64,000 bases of DNA. It comes from Nematopogon swammerdamellus (taxonomy: Eukaryota > Arthropoda > Insecta > Lepidoptera > Adelidae). The position numbers and the translations under genes were made by a program. The stretch lies in the NCBI GenBank assembly GCA_946902875.1, contig OX336343.1, positions 14,927,596 to 14,991,595 on the forward strand, given 5' to 3'. The notes under the pieces are model-generated. The model saw nothing but the letters and a program-made list of their open reading frames with translations, ran no database searches and was not told where the DNA came from. The number at the start of each line of letters is the position of its first letter. Within the stretch, counting starts at the first letter, position 1. Shown here one piece after another: positions 45,730 to 57,033 of the stretch.

Positions 45730-46479
45730 CTACAATAAAAACCCACTATCGAGAACAACGTTGGAACCGGTCATGGACTTAGCCGCATCGCTCGCCAGGT
45801 AAGCGATCATTTTCCCGACGTCTTCCGCATCGATGACTCGATCGAGCGCGATCATTTTCATGTAGCCCTCCTCGAAAGCAAACACGTCGACGCCGGCTCT
45901 ATGGAATATCTCCGTGCGAACGTAACCCAAGTTGATGGAGTTCACTCTCACATTTTTAGGACCCAGCTCGACGGCTAGGAACTTGGTGAAATGATCGATG
46001 GCGGCCTTGGCGATACCGTAGGACATGTAGCCAGGGAAAGCCTTGACAGCGGAAACGCTGGATATGTTGACGATACTTCCTCCGGCTTCGATGAGCAGCG
46101 GTACTGCCAGACGAGTCAGATTGAAGACGGAGCGCAGGTTCGTGTTGATGATGTGGTCGAATGTATCCATTGATGTGTTCAATATGCCGTCTAATTTAAG
46201 AACGGCTGCATTATTCACCAATACATCCAGTCTGCCGAAGTATTGCTTGGTCGTTTCTATAATACTTTCGATGTCTTCGTCTTTGGTAACGTCTGCGGGT
46301 ATTACGAGAGGTTCTAAGCCACTGTTCTTGCGGCAGATTTCGGCGACGGAGTTCAGGTTGTCGACTTTGCGTCCGGTCAGCACGAGTTTTGCTGATAGCT
46401 TGGAGAAGTGTTCGGCGGTGGCGGCACCGATGCCGGAGCTCGCTCCGGTTATCAGGACGACCTTGCCGGTGAAGTTCAT
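45730..46479 (-). CDS. Short-chain dehydrogenase/reductase (FabG-like), 249 aa
   Basis: Complete intronless frame, ATG at 46479, TAG at 45730. A classical SDR: the cofactor glycine motif TGASSGIG at residues 11-18; GRK at 36-38, where the Arg suggests NADPH preference; DV at 63-64 holding the adenine ring; NNAA at 89-92; Asn114; Ser141, Tyr154 and Lys158 of the catalytic tetrad within S-x12-YxxxK; then LGYVRTEI after strand 6 and a TGSNVVLDSG C-terminus. Length is the usual 245-255. It should catalyse NAD(P)H-dependent carbonyl/alcohol interconversion in the cytosol: no signal peptide or membrane segment. The substrate is not predictable. Insect databases often label such proteins 3-oxoacyl-ACP reductase-like, which is a similarity label, not a function. 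Third codon positions are GC-rich against AT-rich flanks, supporting selection. It has no gene neighbours here. A frame on the opposite strand (46043-46579) is its shadow. Confidence 0.95.
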   Translation of the reverse strand: MNFTGKVVLITGASSGIGAATAEHFSKLSAKLVLTGRKVDNLNSVAEICRKNSGLEPLVIPADVTKDEDIESIIETTKQYFGRLDVLVNNAAVLKLDGILNTSMDTFDHIINTNLRSVFNLTRLAVPLLIEAGGSIVNISSVSAVKAFPGYMSYGIAKAAIDHFTKFLAVELGPKNVRVNSINLGYVRTEIFHRAGVDVFAFEEGYMKMIALDRVIDAEDVGKMIAYLASDAAKSMTGSNVVLDSGFLL

Positions 46480-46513
46480 TCTGAATATTAATCAGTTTGG
46501 CGTCAAACATTTG

Positions 46514-46521
46514 CCTTTATA
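46514..46521 (-). promoter_or_regulatory. TATA box of the SDR gene
   Basis: TATAAAGG on the minus strand, 35-42 bp before the ATG. With normal TATA-to-start spacing, transcription would begin near 46485-46492, leaving a very short leader (an AATATTCAGA sequence lies there). Inference from position and sequence only. Confidence 0.55.
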
Positions 46522-47109
46522 CCATGCGAACGATAAAAAAAAACCGGTCAAAAAGAAAAAAAACCTCGCTATGCATTAAGGGTTCCGTGATAGGCTTAAT
46601 CTAAAAGATGTATTATATGATAAACAATCGTAGACGAGTACAGTGCACTTCTATAGAAAATAGCGTTAGGCAGCGAACTAAATACCAGAAGAGGCAAAGC
46701 GCGATGAAACATGTACCTGTCGACAATCAAGTGTGCGTTCCTTCACAAGCAAAATTATTGTCATCATGAATCACGAATACATACAGAAAATCGCCATGCT
46801 ATGAATGGGCTAACGCGCGTATTTGCGGACATACTTAATATGATGAGGTGAGTCGTACAACACAAGCAATAGTAAATTGTGAACTCAGCTTCTAAGCAGA
46901 TTTGGTCGGTAACATGTGTTTTCGGGATAGATGTATGAGAAAATCTAATCTATATGATGTATGAGAAAAACTGTATCAGTGGCGCTAGGTATTTTGATCA
47001 TTGCTCAGTACACTGAGTAGGTACAGTGGTTCATATTCTTTAACATCTTGAGGAATTATATCGCTTATTCCATGGAAAGTAATCGGAGGAGCTGTTTAGC
47101 GCGATCCCG
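46522..47109. other. Upstream flank of the SDR gene
   Basis: AT-rich; an AAAAAAAACCGGTCAAAAAG word at 46537 may be a decayed repeat C start. Nothing else. Confidence 0.4.
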
Positions 47110-47215
47110 TCGTTCTCTTTCCACCTCCGCACCATGCGCACTGGGCTGGCATTGCATCCCTATACGCGGGAATTACCGCGGATGCGTACCAATCGGTCCA
47201 TAAAAAAATGCCATG
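47110..47215 (-). mobile_element. Repeat F copy
   Basis: TTTCCACCTCCGCACCATGCG, TGGCATTGCATCCCTATACG and TGCGTACCAATCGGTCC: complement of 26770-26900. Confidence 0.6.
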
Positions 47216-47347
47216 GTAGTCGTGGGACTACCGGTGACTATATGGAATCATGGGCAGACATATAATAATCGCGCAAGTACATAGAGTGCAAATGGCAAAA
47301 AAATTATATGTTAAAAAAAATTATAAAAAAATAATCAACCACCTTAA

Positions 47348-47570
47348 GAGGCTCTCGCTGAGTGGTTGGGTAAGGGCCAGATCCAGAAGGCAGCCCTGCT
47401 CGACACTTCACGCATCGTCCGGAGGTTCCTCTCTTTGGGACCCGACCATCATCGGTATCCTAGGCTCGCCCCGCCGCCGCCGCCGCCGGTGGTGGAAACT
47501 CCATTTTTTATATATGTTTATTAAATAATTTTGTATATGTTTTGTATATGTATATATTAGATATTTAAAT
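47348..47570 (+). pseudogene. Retroelement C-terminal tail
   Basis: The frame 47348-47524 opens after TAA and reads EALAEWLGKGQIQKAALLDT, then SRIVRRFLSLGPDHHR, then a poly-Pro run encoded by (CCG)n, ending IYVY and TAA. It is homologous at protein level to 10450-10548, with synonymous-looking differences. It continues into an AT-rich TGTATATG-type 3' tail. A 5'-truncated copy of the same LINE-like family; intact upstream domains are absent. Confidence 0.6.
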
Positions 47571-47647
47571 ATGTACAAAATTAGTTTTAAGAAATGTGTA
47601 AATAAATTGATAAATAATAAAAAAATAAAATAAAATAAAAAACTCTC

Positions 47648-48412
47648 GTCGAGACCTATCATTTCCTCCAGCGGATGAGTAGTCTGGGATCATTAGTTTC
47701 CGTGATATGATGCCCTCACAAAAATCTACAGATCTTACACCACGCGCAACTATCAAAGGCATTGAAAATTTAATTTAGAAATAAAGCACACGATAAAATT
47801 TGACAAATATATTCATTCTTTATCGTACTGACGATAAAGTGAACGGAGCGCAGACTGACCTCGCGCGTAAGGGACCCGCTACCGCCTCCAGTTTTAGTCC
47901 GCCCGCCTCCTAAGATGGTTCAAACTGTAGCTTAATTCAATGCCGAGATGAATTTTTTTCCGTTTCTTGAATAGCGAGTTAAAAAAAAAGTTATTAAAAA
48001 TTCTCAATCCAAGTCGGCGATTTTTTTTTAAATTTTAGACAAATTTTGGAAAATCTCCAAAAGTTACCGACCGACTGGAATTTAAATTGCGCTTTGAAGT
48101 CCTCCGCACATTTTATACGCACATTTTGACATACGGTCCATCCGCGTACCTCTCATATCTGCGAAACTACAGGCAAATGTCTGTAGTTTCGCAGATATAC
48201 AATTTCATAAATCGAGGCACTATACTCGATCACGAAAACATGAACATTTTCAATGTCGTCGAGAACTATCATTTCCTCCAGCGCGAGCGGATGAGTAGTA
48301 GTAGAAGTTTCAGAGATATGCCCTAAAAAAAGTTTTATCACGTCGAGACTTATCATTTTCCATATGGGAATGAGGAGGCTGGGATCAGTAGTTTCCGAGA
48401 TATGCCCTCTCA
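47648..48412. repeat. Dispersed 70-bp module in three copies
   Basis: GTCGAGACCTATCATTTCCT, CCAGCGGATGAGTAGT, AGTTTCCGTGATATG at about 47648-47715, and related copies at about 48257-48325 and 48340-48412. Not tandem at fixed spacing. A perfect 17-bp hairpin lies between (48156-48197). Confidence 0.65.
48156..48197. repeat. Perfect 17-bp hairpin
   Basis: TATCTGCGAAACTACAG (48156-48172), 8-nt loop, exact complement 48181-48197. Confidence 0.9.
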
Positions 48413-49593
48413 AAGTCTTTTTCCTTTTTTTTCAAACGGTTGAACCGATTTTGAAAAAAAAATACAATTATTTTAGAAAGAGAAATTTTTTTACGGAAGG
48501 AGTAAACAAATTTCAATTCGATCAGACCGTAGTTATAGGCATTTATTGATTTACGAAGCCTTTTTTGTATAGGCTATGACGTCATCAATTATTGTTCATA
48601 TTATTCATTGACGTTGCCATAGGTGGAAGGCAGCTGAGTGACTCTATCACCTGACACTTGGTTTGCTGGGATTGGTTTAGCGGTTCGTGAAATAGTGTTA
48701 GGCCGAAAGTACATTAAAATGACGGTCGATTTTTGCAAATGGCACGGGTAAGACATTACATACGCATTCCATGTAAAAAAAATCCATGTAAATTTAATTA
48801 TGCATATAATTTTATCTGCTACGATGACATAAGTGGCCACTGGCCTGTCTATATTATGCATGTTTAAGTATCTGCATGTATTGCAGATATTACTATTTTA
48901 AATTAAATGTATATTGTTCAGGTTCTATAAATAAATACGTTTCATTAGCTATTTTACTTATATATAAGTATGTAGTAGGTGATGTAATTAACGATGTCGT
49001 GTTCCATTAGTTAGTATCCATAAGCTAAGACTATTGTACCGTTTTATATAAAAGAGAACTTGTAAAAGTTGTCCAGTATCTATGAAGAGAAACTTATACT
49101 TACGCCACCCTGTCAAACGGTCCTTTTAAAAGACGCAGTACCTACCTAAATTTTTTCATCACTTTAACACGTGTACAAGTTAAGAATTTAATGTGCAAAC
49201 TTGGCAAAGAAAGTTTCCTGAAATATAATAATTGTGCTATACAAAGCGGTCGCGTTGGGAAGCTGAATTAATTTAAATTACATTCAGCCGTCAGCCGACA
49301 GGCTTCGTGTTGCCCCTCCCCCCCCGCCTCCCCCCGCCCCGTCCCCGCGCCAGGACAGACGGCTGCACCGGCTCGCGGCGCGGTTAGTCTCTTCGTACAC
49401 TATCGTCTCAGACCTTATACCGAAATTAAAATAATTTATACCTATTCTTATTTATTTACTGTAACGGTTTTTTATTCTATTTATATATTTATATTAATTC
49501 GAAATAATTATAAACAAATATATACAAAATTCATACAATTCATTAAAAAAAATTATTCTCATTATGTCCTTTATTTCACGTTTCTTTTAAATT
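48413..49593. other. Gene-free stretch
   Basis: AT-rich with a C-rich patch at 49310-49360 (CTCCCCCCCCCGCCTCC). Nothing recognisable. Confidence 0.5.
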
Positions 49594-50262
49594 TTACATT
49601 AATTTTACATAAGTAATAAAAATATACAAAATCAATATAAAAATTAAATAAAAACGGTAATACCGCCGGCGACGGGAGACAAACCTCCAAGCACGCCGGC
49701 GGGTGCAGGCCGTGGCTACGGAGCTCTCCGGGACGACGCGAGGCAAGCTACGAGCGATAGGTGGTGGTACTAGACACGTAGGCCACCACCACCCCCATCT
49801 CGGAGAGCTCCGTATCCACTTACTGCAGAGCGACGACACGCAGCACTTTAAATGAACTCGTTCATCGTGCGCGCGCCGCGAGGGTGTTGCACTATGGCAC
49901 CGACAGCGGGGGCTGTAAGTGGGGTACGGGAATCCGACGGCCCCAAGCCGGCCGGTGCCGGACACCGTCCCCGTCGTGGATGTTGTGGCGAGGGTAGTGT
50001 CGACGGTCCGCCGTCCTCTTTTGAAGGCGAGCTGGACGTGGATGGTGGGCGTGCAGGAGTGGAAGAAGATGCAGGTCTTGGTCTTAAGAAGCGGAGAACA
50101 TGGCGGCACCGTGTCGCCGGTGTAGGGGAAGAGGGCGCGGTACTGCACGACGAGGTGCTCTGCAGGCGCGCCGGCTGCACTTGGTGGCTGCGCTGTTTAG
50201 GCTGGCCTGCGCCTAAACGTCTTTCTCCAGTACTGCGTCCAGTTACCGCTCTTGTCCGCCGT
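49594..50262 (-). mobile_element. Probable retroelement 3' region, GC-rich coding remnant
   Basis: On the minus strand, GC-rich sequence is open in two frames. One (about 50262-49848) ends PRGARTMNEFI then stop and is Pro/Ser/Thr-rich. The other (50148-49594, GTG first) has strongly C-ending codons at HLVVQYRALFPYTGD. Downstream comes TCGCCGGCGGTATTACCG then a long AT-rich tail, the same CCGCCGGCGGTATTCCG-to-AT transition as at 54240. I infer the 3' part of a LINE-like element. The plus-strand 199-codon frame is composition-driven. Protein identity unknown. Confidence 0.4.
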
Positions 50263-50630
50263 CATCTTCCTGCGTTGCTGCTTGCTGAGAGGCTGTGTTC
50301 ACTCGCTGGCTACGTTGTGGTTGTGATGCCGGGCTGCGGCCTGGTAACGCCCGCATACTGCGGGACCTCATTATTATTATTATGTAAATATTTTTATATT
50401 GAATTTCGAGGAAAAAGAACTTTTTTCTTTATAATTGTAGTGTGGTTTTAAATTAAATTGCTTATGTTAATTTAAAATATAATGAACGAAATAATTGTAT
50501 TTATTTATCTCGATTTCTTTAATTGTTTGCTATGAAATCAATGAAATTATTCAAGAAATTAAGAGGCACGTACCTACGCTCTATGCTCATGCACTAAAAT
50601 GCTGTATAGTATATTCAATATGGATTCGCA

Positions 50631-50764
50631 GTTCGAATTCGCGGACACTTTGGCCGACGTTTCGGACTGGCGCGTGCAGTCCATCTTCAGGGCCTGGCTA
50701 CGGTCGGGCCCGCGGTTGACAGAACACCGAAACGTCGTCGGCCAAAGTGACCGCGAATTCGAAC
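50631..50764 (-). ncRNA. Foldback with hammerhead-like core
   Basis: Inverted arms 50631-50665 and 50728-50764 (GAATTCGCGG-CACTTTGGCC), differing by a 3-nt insertion. On the minus strand the interior contains CTGAAGA (50690-50684), then GGACTG/CAGTCC pairing as a stem II with loop CACGCGC, then GAAAC (50663-50659), then GTCGGCC pairing with the other arm as stem III. This is the order of a hammerhead ribozyme core. One extra U sits between CUGAAGA and stem II, and stem I is poor, so activity is doubtful. Penelope-like elements carry such motifs; no such protein is nearby. Confidence 0.4.
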
Positions 50765-50799
50765 CATGGTACACCAAATATCAACAATATTAATATCCA

Positions 50800-52974
50800 T
50801 GGTGGACTAAAAGTATTTATATGGATTCCCAGATTCATATATGATTATTTTACAAGATTGATTGAATCCGATTATCGGACTGAAAGTCGGAGCCAGTGTG
50901 TCGTCTCTCGAGACGCTCGCTGCAGTCGTGAGAGTAACAGGTGACTTTTTGGAATGTGACTAAAGCAGATGAGTGTTTTCTGTTACGAATTATATATTTT
51001 ATTAAAGAATTCCGGGAAAACTTTTAAACTCTTCTTTGAGAAATACTTCACAGCCCTCTGTACTGTTCTGTACCACTTACTTATATCAACGCGTTTTCTT
51101 TAGTAATAGGCCGAAAGCTTAATACAAATAAATGCAAAAAACATTAAATAACAGCGGGGAAAGTCCTTATCTTCTTAGTAAAGAACCCTTTAATGTCCGG
51201 ATTCTTCTCACACGTTCTGATAAAGAATTTTATGTCCCAAATAGCGAATTACCTGTGCAACTCATATACTTATTATAAGTGTCAGTCATGTATTATTCGG
51301 GTATTTTTTATTTACTTTTTTATTTTGTGCATCATGTTGTGTTTTGTTTCATATGTCTCTCTCTCTCCCTCTCTCTCCCTCTATCTCTCTCTCTCCTTCT
51401 CTCTTCCTGTATATACAGAGTGTTTCAGGATAGGCTTGAGAAACTTCAGGAATAGAAAGTACTCATTATTAAAAGAAAACAATCCTAATCACTCAAATCG
51501 AAATTCCGTACTTTTTTTTCATACAAAAATTGGAAATTGTTATAAAATCTCGATGGACAGTGAGTATGGGGAGGTGCTGTCTAGGTCTAGGTCTGTGGTC
51601 TAGGTAGTGCAATGACCTCTAGTCCAGTCCCCTTTTTCTTTTGATGTCATTTAAATTTAAGTGTTACCTACATCCACTTCAATTCTACTATTAAAAAATT
51701 GCAATTTAGTCATTTTATTTTTATTAAAGGCGGATGTTAACCGTTCATCAAATCTCGATAAAACGATTTTTACCAAAAAGTACTATAAAATGACCGAATC
51801 TGGGAAAAAGTTTCAGAGCTTTTCGTTTTCAAATATGGAGCCCTTTCGAACCCTGAAGTTATTATATTCGGTGGTGTAATTAAGTAATTACGTTTTTATA
51901 ATTTATTACTCTTTTATTTCTGTATACTGTTTGTTCCACTAAATATATAAAAAAAACCCACAACATATCTTTAAAGAAAAAAAAACTCCCAAAGGCTTCC
52001 AGCACTTTCCATTCCTATACACGAGTAGCTGTTACCGCGACTTCGCTTGGCGGGAAAAATACTAAAACTATCTTCAGATGTGCTAGAAGACAACAATTCA
52101 TTGAGCAGTTCTCGACTTATTAGCAAACGTAGAATCGAAGACGGCGCGTTGGTCGGTCGGCGCGCCGTTTCAAATCTTCCGCTTCATTTATTAGGATTGC
52201 ATTGCTAAAAGGTTCCACAAATAGTGATACTGAGACGCAGAATCGCTGATCAGTCATGGTAAATGTACTGACAGCGTGACATCTTGTCTTAGCGCGAACA
52301 ACTTATGCAGATGAAACTTTATTCAAAATAGGCCAAACGAACATTTCATAATTCTACGCCATTACAGGCGTTCTCGTCAAATAAAAACTCTTTCCTCAGC
52401 ACGTAAAGCTTTCAAGTTTTCCTTCCACGTGGGCAGGCAAAGCACGCTTATGTATAAGTCGGAGGCCGTCTTCCGGTCAGTGAACGTGGAGCGGCGAAGG
52501 CGGCAGCGTCGCAGCGTCGACCCGACCGCGTTGCCCTTTTCACGTTAACTTACTGACTTTGAAAGGGTGTTAGGATCACATAAATCTGTTTTAGCCAGAT
52601 TGTGAAATAAATTTTTGAGTACCTGAAAGGAAAGGTGAGCAAACGTATCTGGAGCAAATTTAATTTACGAGTGCCCAACCGGTATGCGGTAGATGAAAAG
52701 GGCTGGAGGATCTTAGAAGGAACGACAGCAAATACAAATATATCTAAATACTCTAATTCACAATGTTAAATCAGAACATAAGATATTATTTCACCACCCA
52801 GGAGACATAAATTCATTACCTAAATACTAGGTATCCATTTTGCCATGTGACAGACAGAATCCCATTACCGATGTGTCGTCGAGACCGGGCACTGCACACG
52901 ACACGATTAGGATCACCGTCGCCGCGTTTCAGCGTCTGGAATCTGGATCCATCCGTGGACGCTGCGGTTGGATG
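50800..52974. other. Gene-free stretch with a CT tract
   Basis: Pyrimidine microsatellite (CTCTCTCTCCCTCTCTC) at about 51355-51408. A 136-codon frame (51193-51603) runs through it and is not credible. 52020-52060 has a decayed CGCGACTTCGCTTGGCG repeat D word. Confidence 0.5.
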
Positions 52975-53470
52975 ACGATCAATTACAACATGAATTGCCC
53001 GAATCGGTTGGCTCAATAACATACATGATACAGAAGCAGTTGGCTTAGGACTTCGAAACCTGGGACTTCGGTAGCCACAACGACACAATCATTCGGTGGG
53101 TCTAACAACGCAAACCTACTTGGTTTTCTTAAACTAACTAAACATTGAACTGATTGGGGCCACAATGCACCAAATTGATGGTAATTATAACACGCCGAGT
53201 CAGTTGGCTAAACAAAACATCTACATATTAGGTTGACTCAACAACACACCGTTGTTGTTTGAGTTGACGCTACAACGAACAATATTGCCTTAAAAACGCA
53301 CTGAGACAGTCAACGCATCGAATAGATTGGCTCAACAACACATCAAATTGATCGGTTCAACAACGCGTTGAGTCAGTTGGCTCAACAAAACATCGAATTT
53401 TGTCGCGACAAACGTAATTTATTGAATTATTAACGCACCGAGTCATATAACTCTACCACCAACTATCCGA
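52975..53470. repeat. Degenerate minisatellite, GGTTGGCTCAACAAC type
   Basis: Words GTTGGCTCAATAAC, GTTGACTCAACAAC, ATTGGCTCAACAAC, GGTTCAACAACGCGTTGAGT and TTGGCTCAACAAAACATCGA recur at spacings of roughly 25-28 bp or multiples. Much decayed, no uniform period. Confidence 0.6.
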
Positions 53471-54224
53471 AAACATAGGCTCAACAGCTTAACGGCAACG
53501 GTGGGGAGTCGAACATTTAAAAACTTTATTGTAGGTACAACGAATCAATACCATCCGAGTGCACACTCACTTTGAACACTCACTGAAGTTTATTTAGTGA
53601 CTTCTGGAACACCTTGTATAGACTGAAAAATTAATACTTCTTCCTTTTGATTTTATTGTAAAAACATTTTAACAGCTTATTGGGCGCATCTAGTAAAACG
53701 CGCGAGCAATTGGCGCGTTTTATTTATATAGCGCCGCCATAGTGTTTCAGGCATTGCTCAAGAAGGGGTGCCGTGTCCTGGGGACGATTATGACGAGAGT
53801 GTGGGTGGGTACTGAGCTACACAACGAAGTTGGGATGGGTGGAGTGAGGTGGCACAGTAGGCGATATTATCTGTCGTCATACGCAGAAACCGCACGCTAA
53901 AGCACAAGTGTGTCTGTGTGTATTGGGCACATAATGCATACACTACTGCAAATTTGAGGTTTTCAATGTCACCTGTGTTAATCCCTGTTAAGTTTCTTGT
54001 CCGCTCTGCTTTGTTGCTGTGATCGATCTGGTTCGAAGAAAGAATAATAAATAACCAAATTAGCGTTTTATTATTAAAGAACATTTCATTGCAGCATAGT
54101 GTCATTTTGTTTTAGATATTAATATATAATATATAAAGATAGTAAGTATGTGGAATTTTTATTATAATGAAGCCGTACTTTATTATCATTATTTGCTTTG
54201 TGGCAATAGTCGTATAGCTAAAGA
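53471..54224. other. Gene-free stretch
   Basis: Nothing recognisable. Confidence 0.5.
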
Positions 54225-54425
54225 TTGGAGGCTTGCCTCCCGCCGCCGGCGGTATTCCGTTTATTATTTTTATATTAATTTTAAGTATATGTCCTCTAGT
54301 CCAGTATAGCCAGCAATCCAGGGAAGTCTCCGGTATGGCACCTACCTTCTCGGAGGTGATATTGGCTGGTCGGAGCATGCGCTTCGGCCCCTCCAAATCA
54401 GCCACCCATACCGCATTACATAAAA
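54225..54425 (+). mobile_element. Repeat B copy, reference
   Basis: CTCCCGCCGCCGGCGGTATTCC, AT-rich spacer, CTCTAGTCCAGTATAGCCAG, TCTCCGGTATGGCACC, CTTCTCGGAGGTGATATTGG, GGAGCATGCGCTTCGGCCCC, CCATACCGCATTACATAAAA. The terminal A-rich run suggests a retroposed 3' end on the plus strand. Confidence 0.7.
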
Positions 54426-54754
54426 AAAGGTGTATTTTTATAACCTGTATTATTTAAAATTAATGTAAATATGTGAATGTGCTAATAAATGAGTAATAAT
54501 TATAATGTTCTGTTTATAACTTATTTGTTATGTTATTACCTAGTTGTTATATTGTCGTAGAATAAAAAAAAATTAAAAACTTTGTTTAATGCTGCTGGGT
54601 AAGCCCATTTGTGTTTAAGTGTTTATTATCGTGCACAAGATTAATCAAATCAATTAAATAAAAATATTCTTTATTGAACACAATTAAAACGATGTAGGTA
54701 CAAAAGTGTAATAACTAGAAAAAAAATTTAGATGCCTGCGTTCAGTCATCGGCA

Positions 54755-54853
54755 GTCTCCAACGGTCGAGCGGTCACCCATCCAAGTACTGACCGCGCTC
54801 AGGTTTGCTTAACAACAGTCGACCGAGCGCACCACTGAGCTACCGAGGCTGAC
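54755..54853 (-). mobile_element. SINE-A head only (tRNA/5S type)
   Basis: On the minus strand: GCCTCGGTAGCTCAGTGGTG, CGGTCGACTG, GTTAAGCAAACCTGAGCGCG, GTCAGTACTTGGATGGGTGA, CCGC. The 5S-like part is longer here (includes TTAAGCAA before the GCGGTCAGTAC box). Confidence 0.88.
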
Positions 54854-55694
54854 GAACATTAAACAAATCAAATTTTTCAATAATGGCAATATAGAGCACA
54901 TACAATACATACAAACCCACACGCTGAATCCCGACAATCGGGGTAAGCAGAGTAATCGGTGTTGTGCTGCAGGAACACATTCCTCTTAAAATTATATTAT
55001 TACCCTACGCCCATCGCTATGAGCCATAACTTCGCTAAACAATAACATTCGGTGCCAGAAACGAAAACAATGAGAAACAATTTACACTTCACCACAATAA
55101 AATACAAAAACACTCCACAATATAAATAACGAGCTCATTCGACTTTCTTCTCATTAAACCCCCGAAGCTCTGAAAGCGCTGTATTTAACACAAGCAAACT
55201 GAATGGAAGTCCGAATCGCTTTGTCCCTCGTTCCGAGATTTAATAAGATTTTTTTCGCGTAACAAAATGAGAAACCGTCGGAGATTCGGCAAAACGACAA
55301 GACTGGAAGTTTTGTACCAAACGAGAGAATCGTCCCACTCCAGGCGAAATTCTTCGAAAGAAATGGGATCGGACGGTCCATGCGAGTTTAACGAAAATTG
55401 CGCCGGAACAGCGAAGGATCCAGCCTTTACATATGCAGCTATCGTTTTACATGCAAAATCAGCCAGCGCAGGCATGTCGAATAGTAAACTTATTGGACCG
55501 CGCCGTTTGCCACAGTAAGAACGCCTAGAGTATGGAATTGAATGGAAAATATACGAGTACGTATGGAACAATTCTCGCGCTGAGAAATTTCAGCATACGA
55601 GCTCAGTTTCAACTTTGCCTTTGCACTCAAGAACAGGAATGCACTTGATATTTAACTTATATAATTCTAATAAATTTTGCTCGCGGCTTTTCTC
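54854..55694. other. Gene-free stretch with a bidirectionally open segment
   Basis: A minus frame 55185-55571 (128 codons, containing DPISFEEFRLEWDDSLVWYK) and a plus frame 55267-55518 overlap. The minus peptide is more protein-like, but I recognise no domain and see no start or splice context. Candidate exon or remnant at low confidence. Confidence 0.3.
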
Positions 55695-56160
55695 GCGTGA
55701 AATTCTATTTTTAACCGACTTCCAAAAAAGGAGGAGGTTCTCAATTCGTCTGTATGTTTTTTTTTATTTTTTTTTTTATTTTTTTTTTATTATTTTTTTG
55801 TATGTTTGTAACACGATTTCTCCGTCAATTGAGGGCCGATTTAGAAAATTCTTTTTTTGTTAGTTAGGTCATACTTCCGAGGTGGTCCCATTTCAATTTT
55901 ATCGAAATTGGTTCAGTGGTTTTCGAAAAATCAGCATAAAACTATGGTGTGTGGTTACCTTCAGCAAAACTTGTGATGTGGTCGTTTTCGGCAATTTTCA
56001 GTTTGATAAATTAGTATGGTGTGTGGTTACCTTCAGCAAAACATTTGTGATGTGGACTTATTCAGCAATTTGCAGTCTGACACATATGGCGAATAATTCT
56101 GTACCACTTCAATCGATTTCGATTATTCGATTTCGATTATTCTTTTTTATGTAATATTAC
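55695..56160 (+). mobile_element. Dispersed repeat (CCGACTTCCAAAAAAGGAGG type) with internal duplication
   Basis: Starts TTTTAACCGACTTCCAAAAA, GAGGAGGTTCTCAATTCGTC, later CCGAGGTGGTCCCATTT. GTGTGTGGTTACCTTCAGCA occurs at about 55950 and 56025 within a roughly 75-bp duplication. ATCGATTTCGATT is duplicated near 56110-56140. A second partial copy lies at 56535-56670. Confidence 0.7.
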
Positions 56161-56534
56161 TAAAAAGAATGAAATAAAAACTGTTTTAAAAAATATTAAA
56201 CCGATTTCCAAAAAACAAAAAAAAAAAAACTAAAAAGTATTAAATACCTAATATTTTGAAATTTTCTCTGTCCTGTTGAAATACATGAATCGATATACTA
56301 GTGATACATATTCGGACCCTTGTTTCATGAATGTTCTAAATTTGAAATTTTTTTATCTTTTCCGACCGGCGTTTAATTTATTATGGTACCTGGCCAGTAC
56401 CTACTGTACCGAGTACCATCGAGCTGGTTTGATGATGGAGACAGAAGGTGGCCATAGGAACTCCTAAACTACACATGATAAACCCATCGTGTTTGGGCTC
56501 GTTGCATTTGTCTTCACGAGAAATTTACTTTAGA

Positions 56535-56830
56535 CCTAAAAGATTCTCAATTCGACGGTATGTTTTCTTTTTTTGGATGTTTGTTACGCGATTACTCCGT
56601 CAATTGTGGGCCGATTTTGAAAATTCTTTTTTTTTTTATTTGAAAGGGGATAACCCTGAGGTTTTTGAAGTGAAAACTTCTTTAGCGGCTCTTGGCACTT
56701 TTTTAGGTGGGTAAAAATGTATAACTCGCGACATCGCGTCAGCGTCATTTTTAAAATGAAACCTTAAGTCATTGCGTTAAGGGTTAAGTTAGAGTGGCAC
56801 GGGATCTGCCGGCACTCCCGGAGTGCAACT
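56535..56830 (+). mobile_element. Second partial copy, fused to the 29.7-30.2 kb family
   Basis: TTCTCAATTCGACGGTATG, CTCCGTCAATTGTGGGCCGA, then GGCTCTTGGCACTTTTTTAG, GGTGGGTAAAAATG, and GCCGGCACTCCCGGAGTGCA (56807-56825). The last three match 29716-30240 in inverse order. Confidence 0.65.
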
Positions 56831-56837
56831 GTTAAGT

Positions 56838-57033
56838 AGGGTTCCGTAACACGTTTATGTCTGTCCATTCTACTAAGTTCTGCAAAATGAATGCAGGGTT
56901 CCGTAACATATGCATGTCTATCCGTTCTACTAAATTTTACAATTTTCAACCAAGGTCCTCCGACGGTTATTTTATAATAAAAGTAGGCTTCCGTAACACG
57001 TTTATGTCTGTCCATTCTACTAAGTTCTGCAAC
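56838..57033. repeat. 46-bp repeat, three imperfect copies
   Basis: GGGTTCCGTAACACGTTTATG...CTACTAAGTTCTGCAA at 56838, a diverged copy at 56895, and a third at 56988 that runs straight into the SINE-A. Confidence 0.8.

Noticed and set aside
46043..46579. 178-codon plus-strand protein
   Set aside because: Antisense shadow of the SDR gene.
49852..50451. 199-codon plus-strand protein
   Set aside because: GC-rich composition opens several frames at once; the minus strand has better codon and element context.
54755..54853. Genuine 5S rRNA or tRNA gene
   Set aside because: Only parts of each are present, mixed together, and the same arrangement is dispersed in SINE-A copies.
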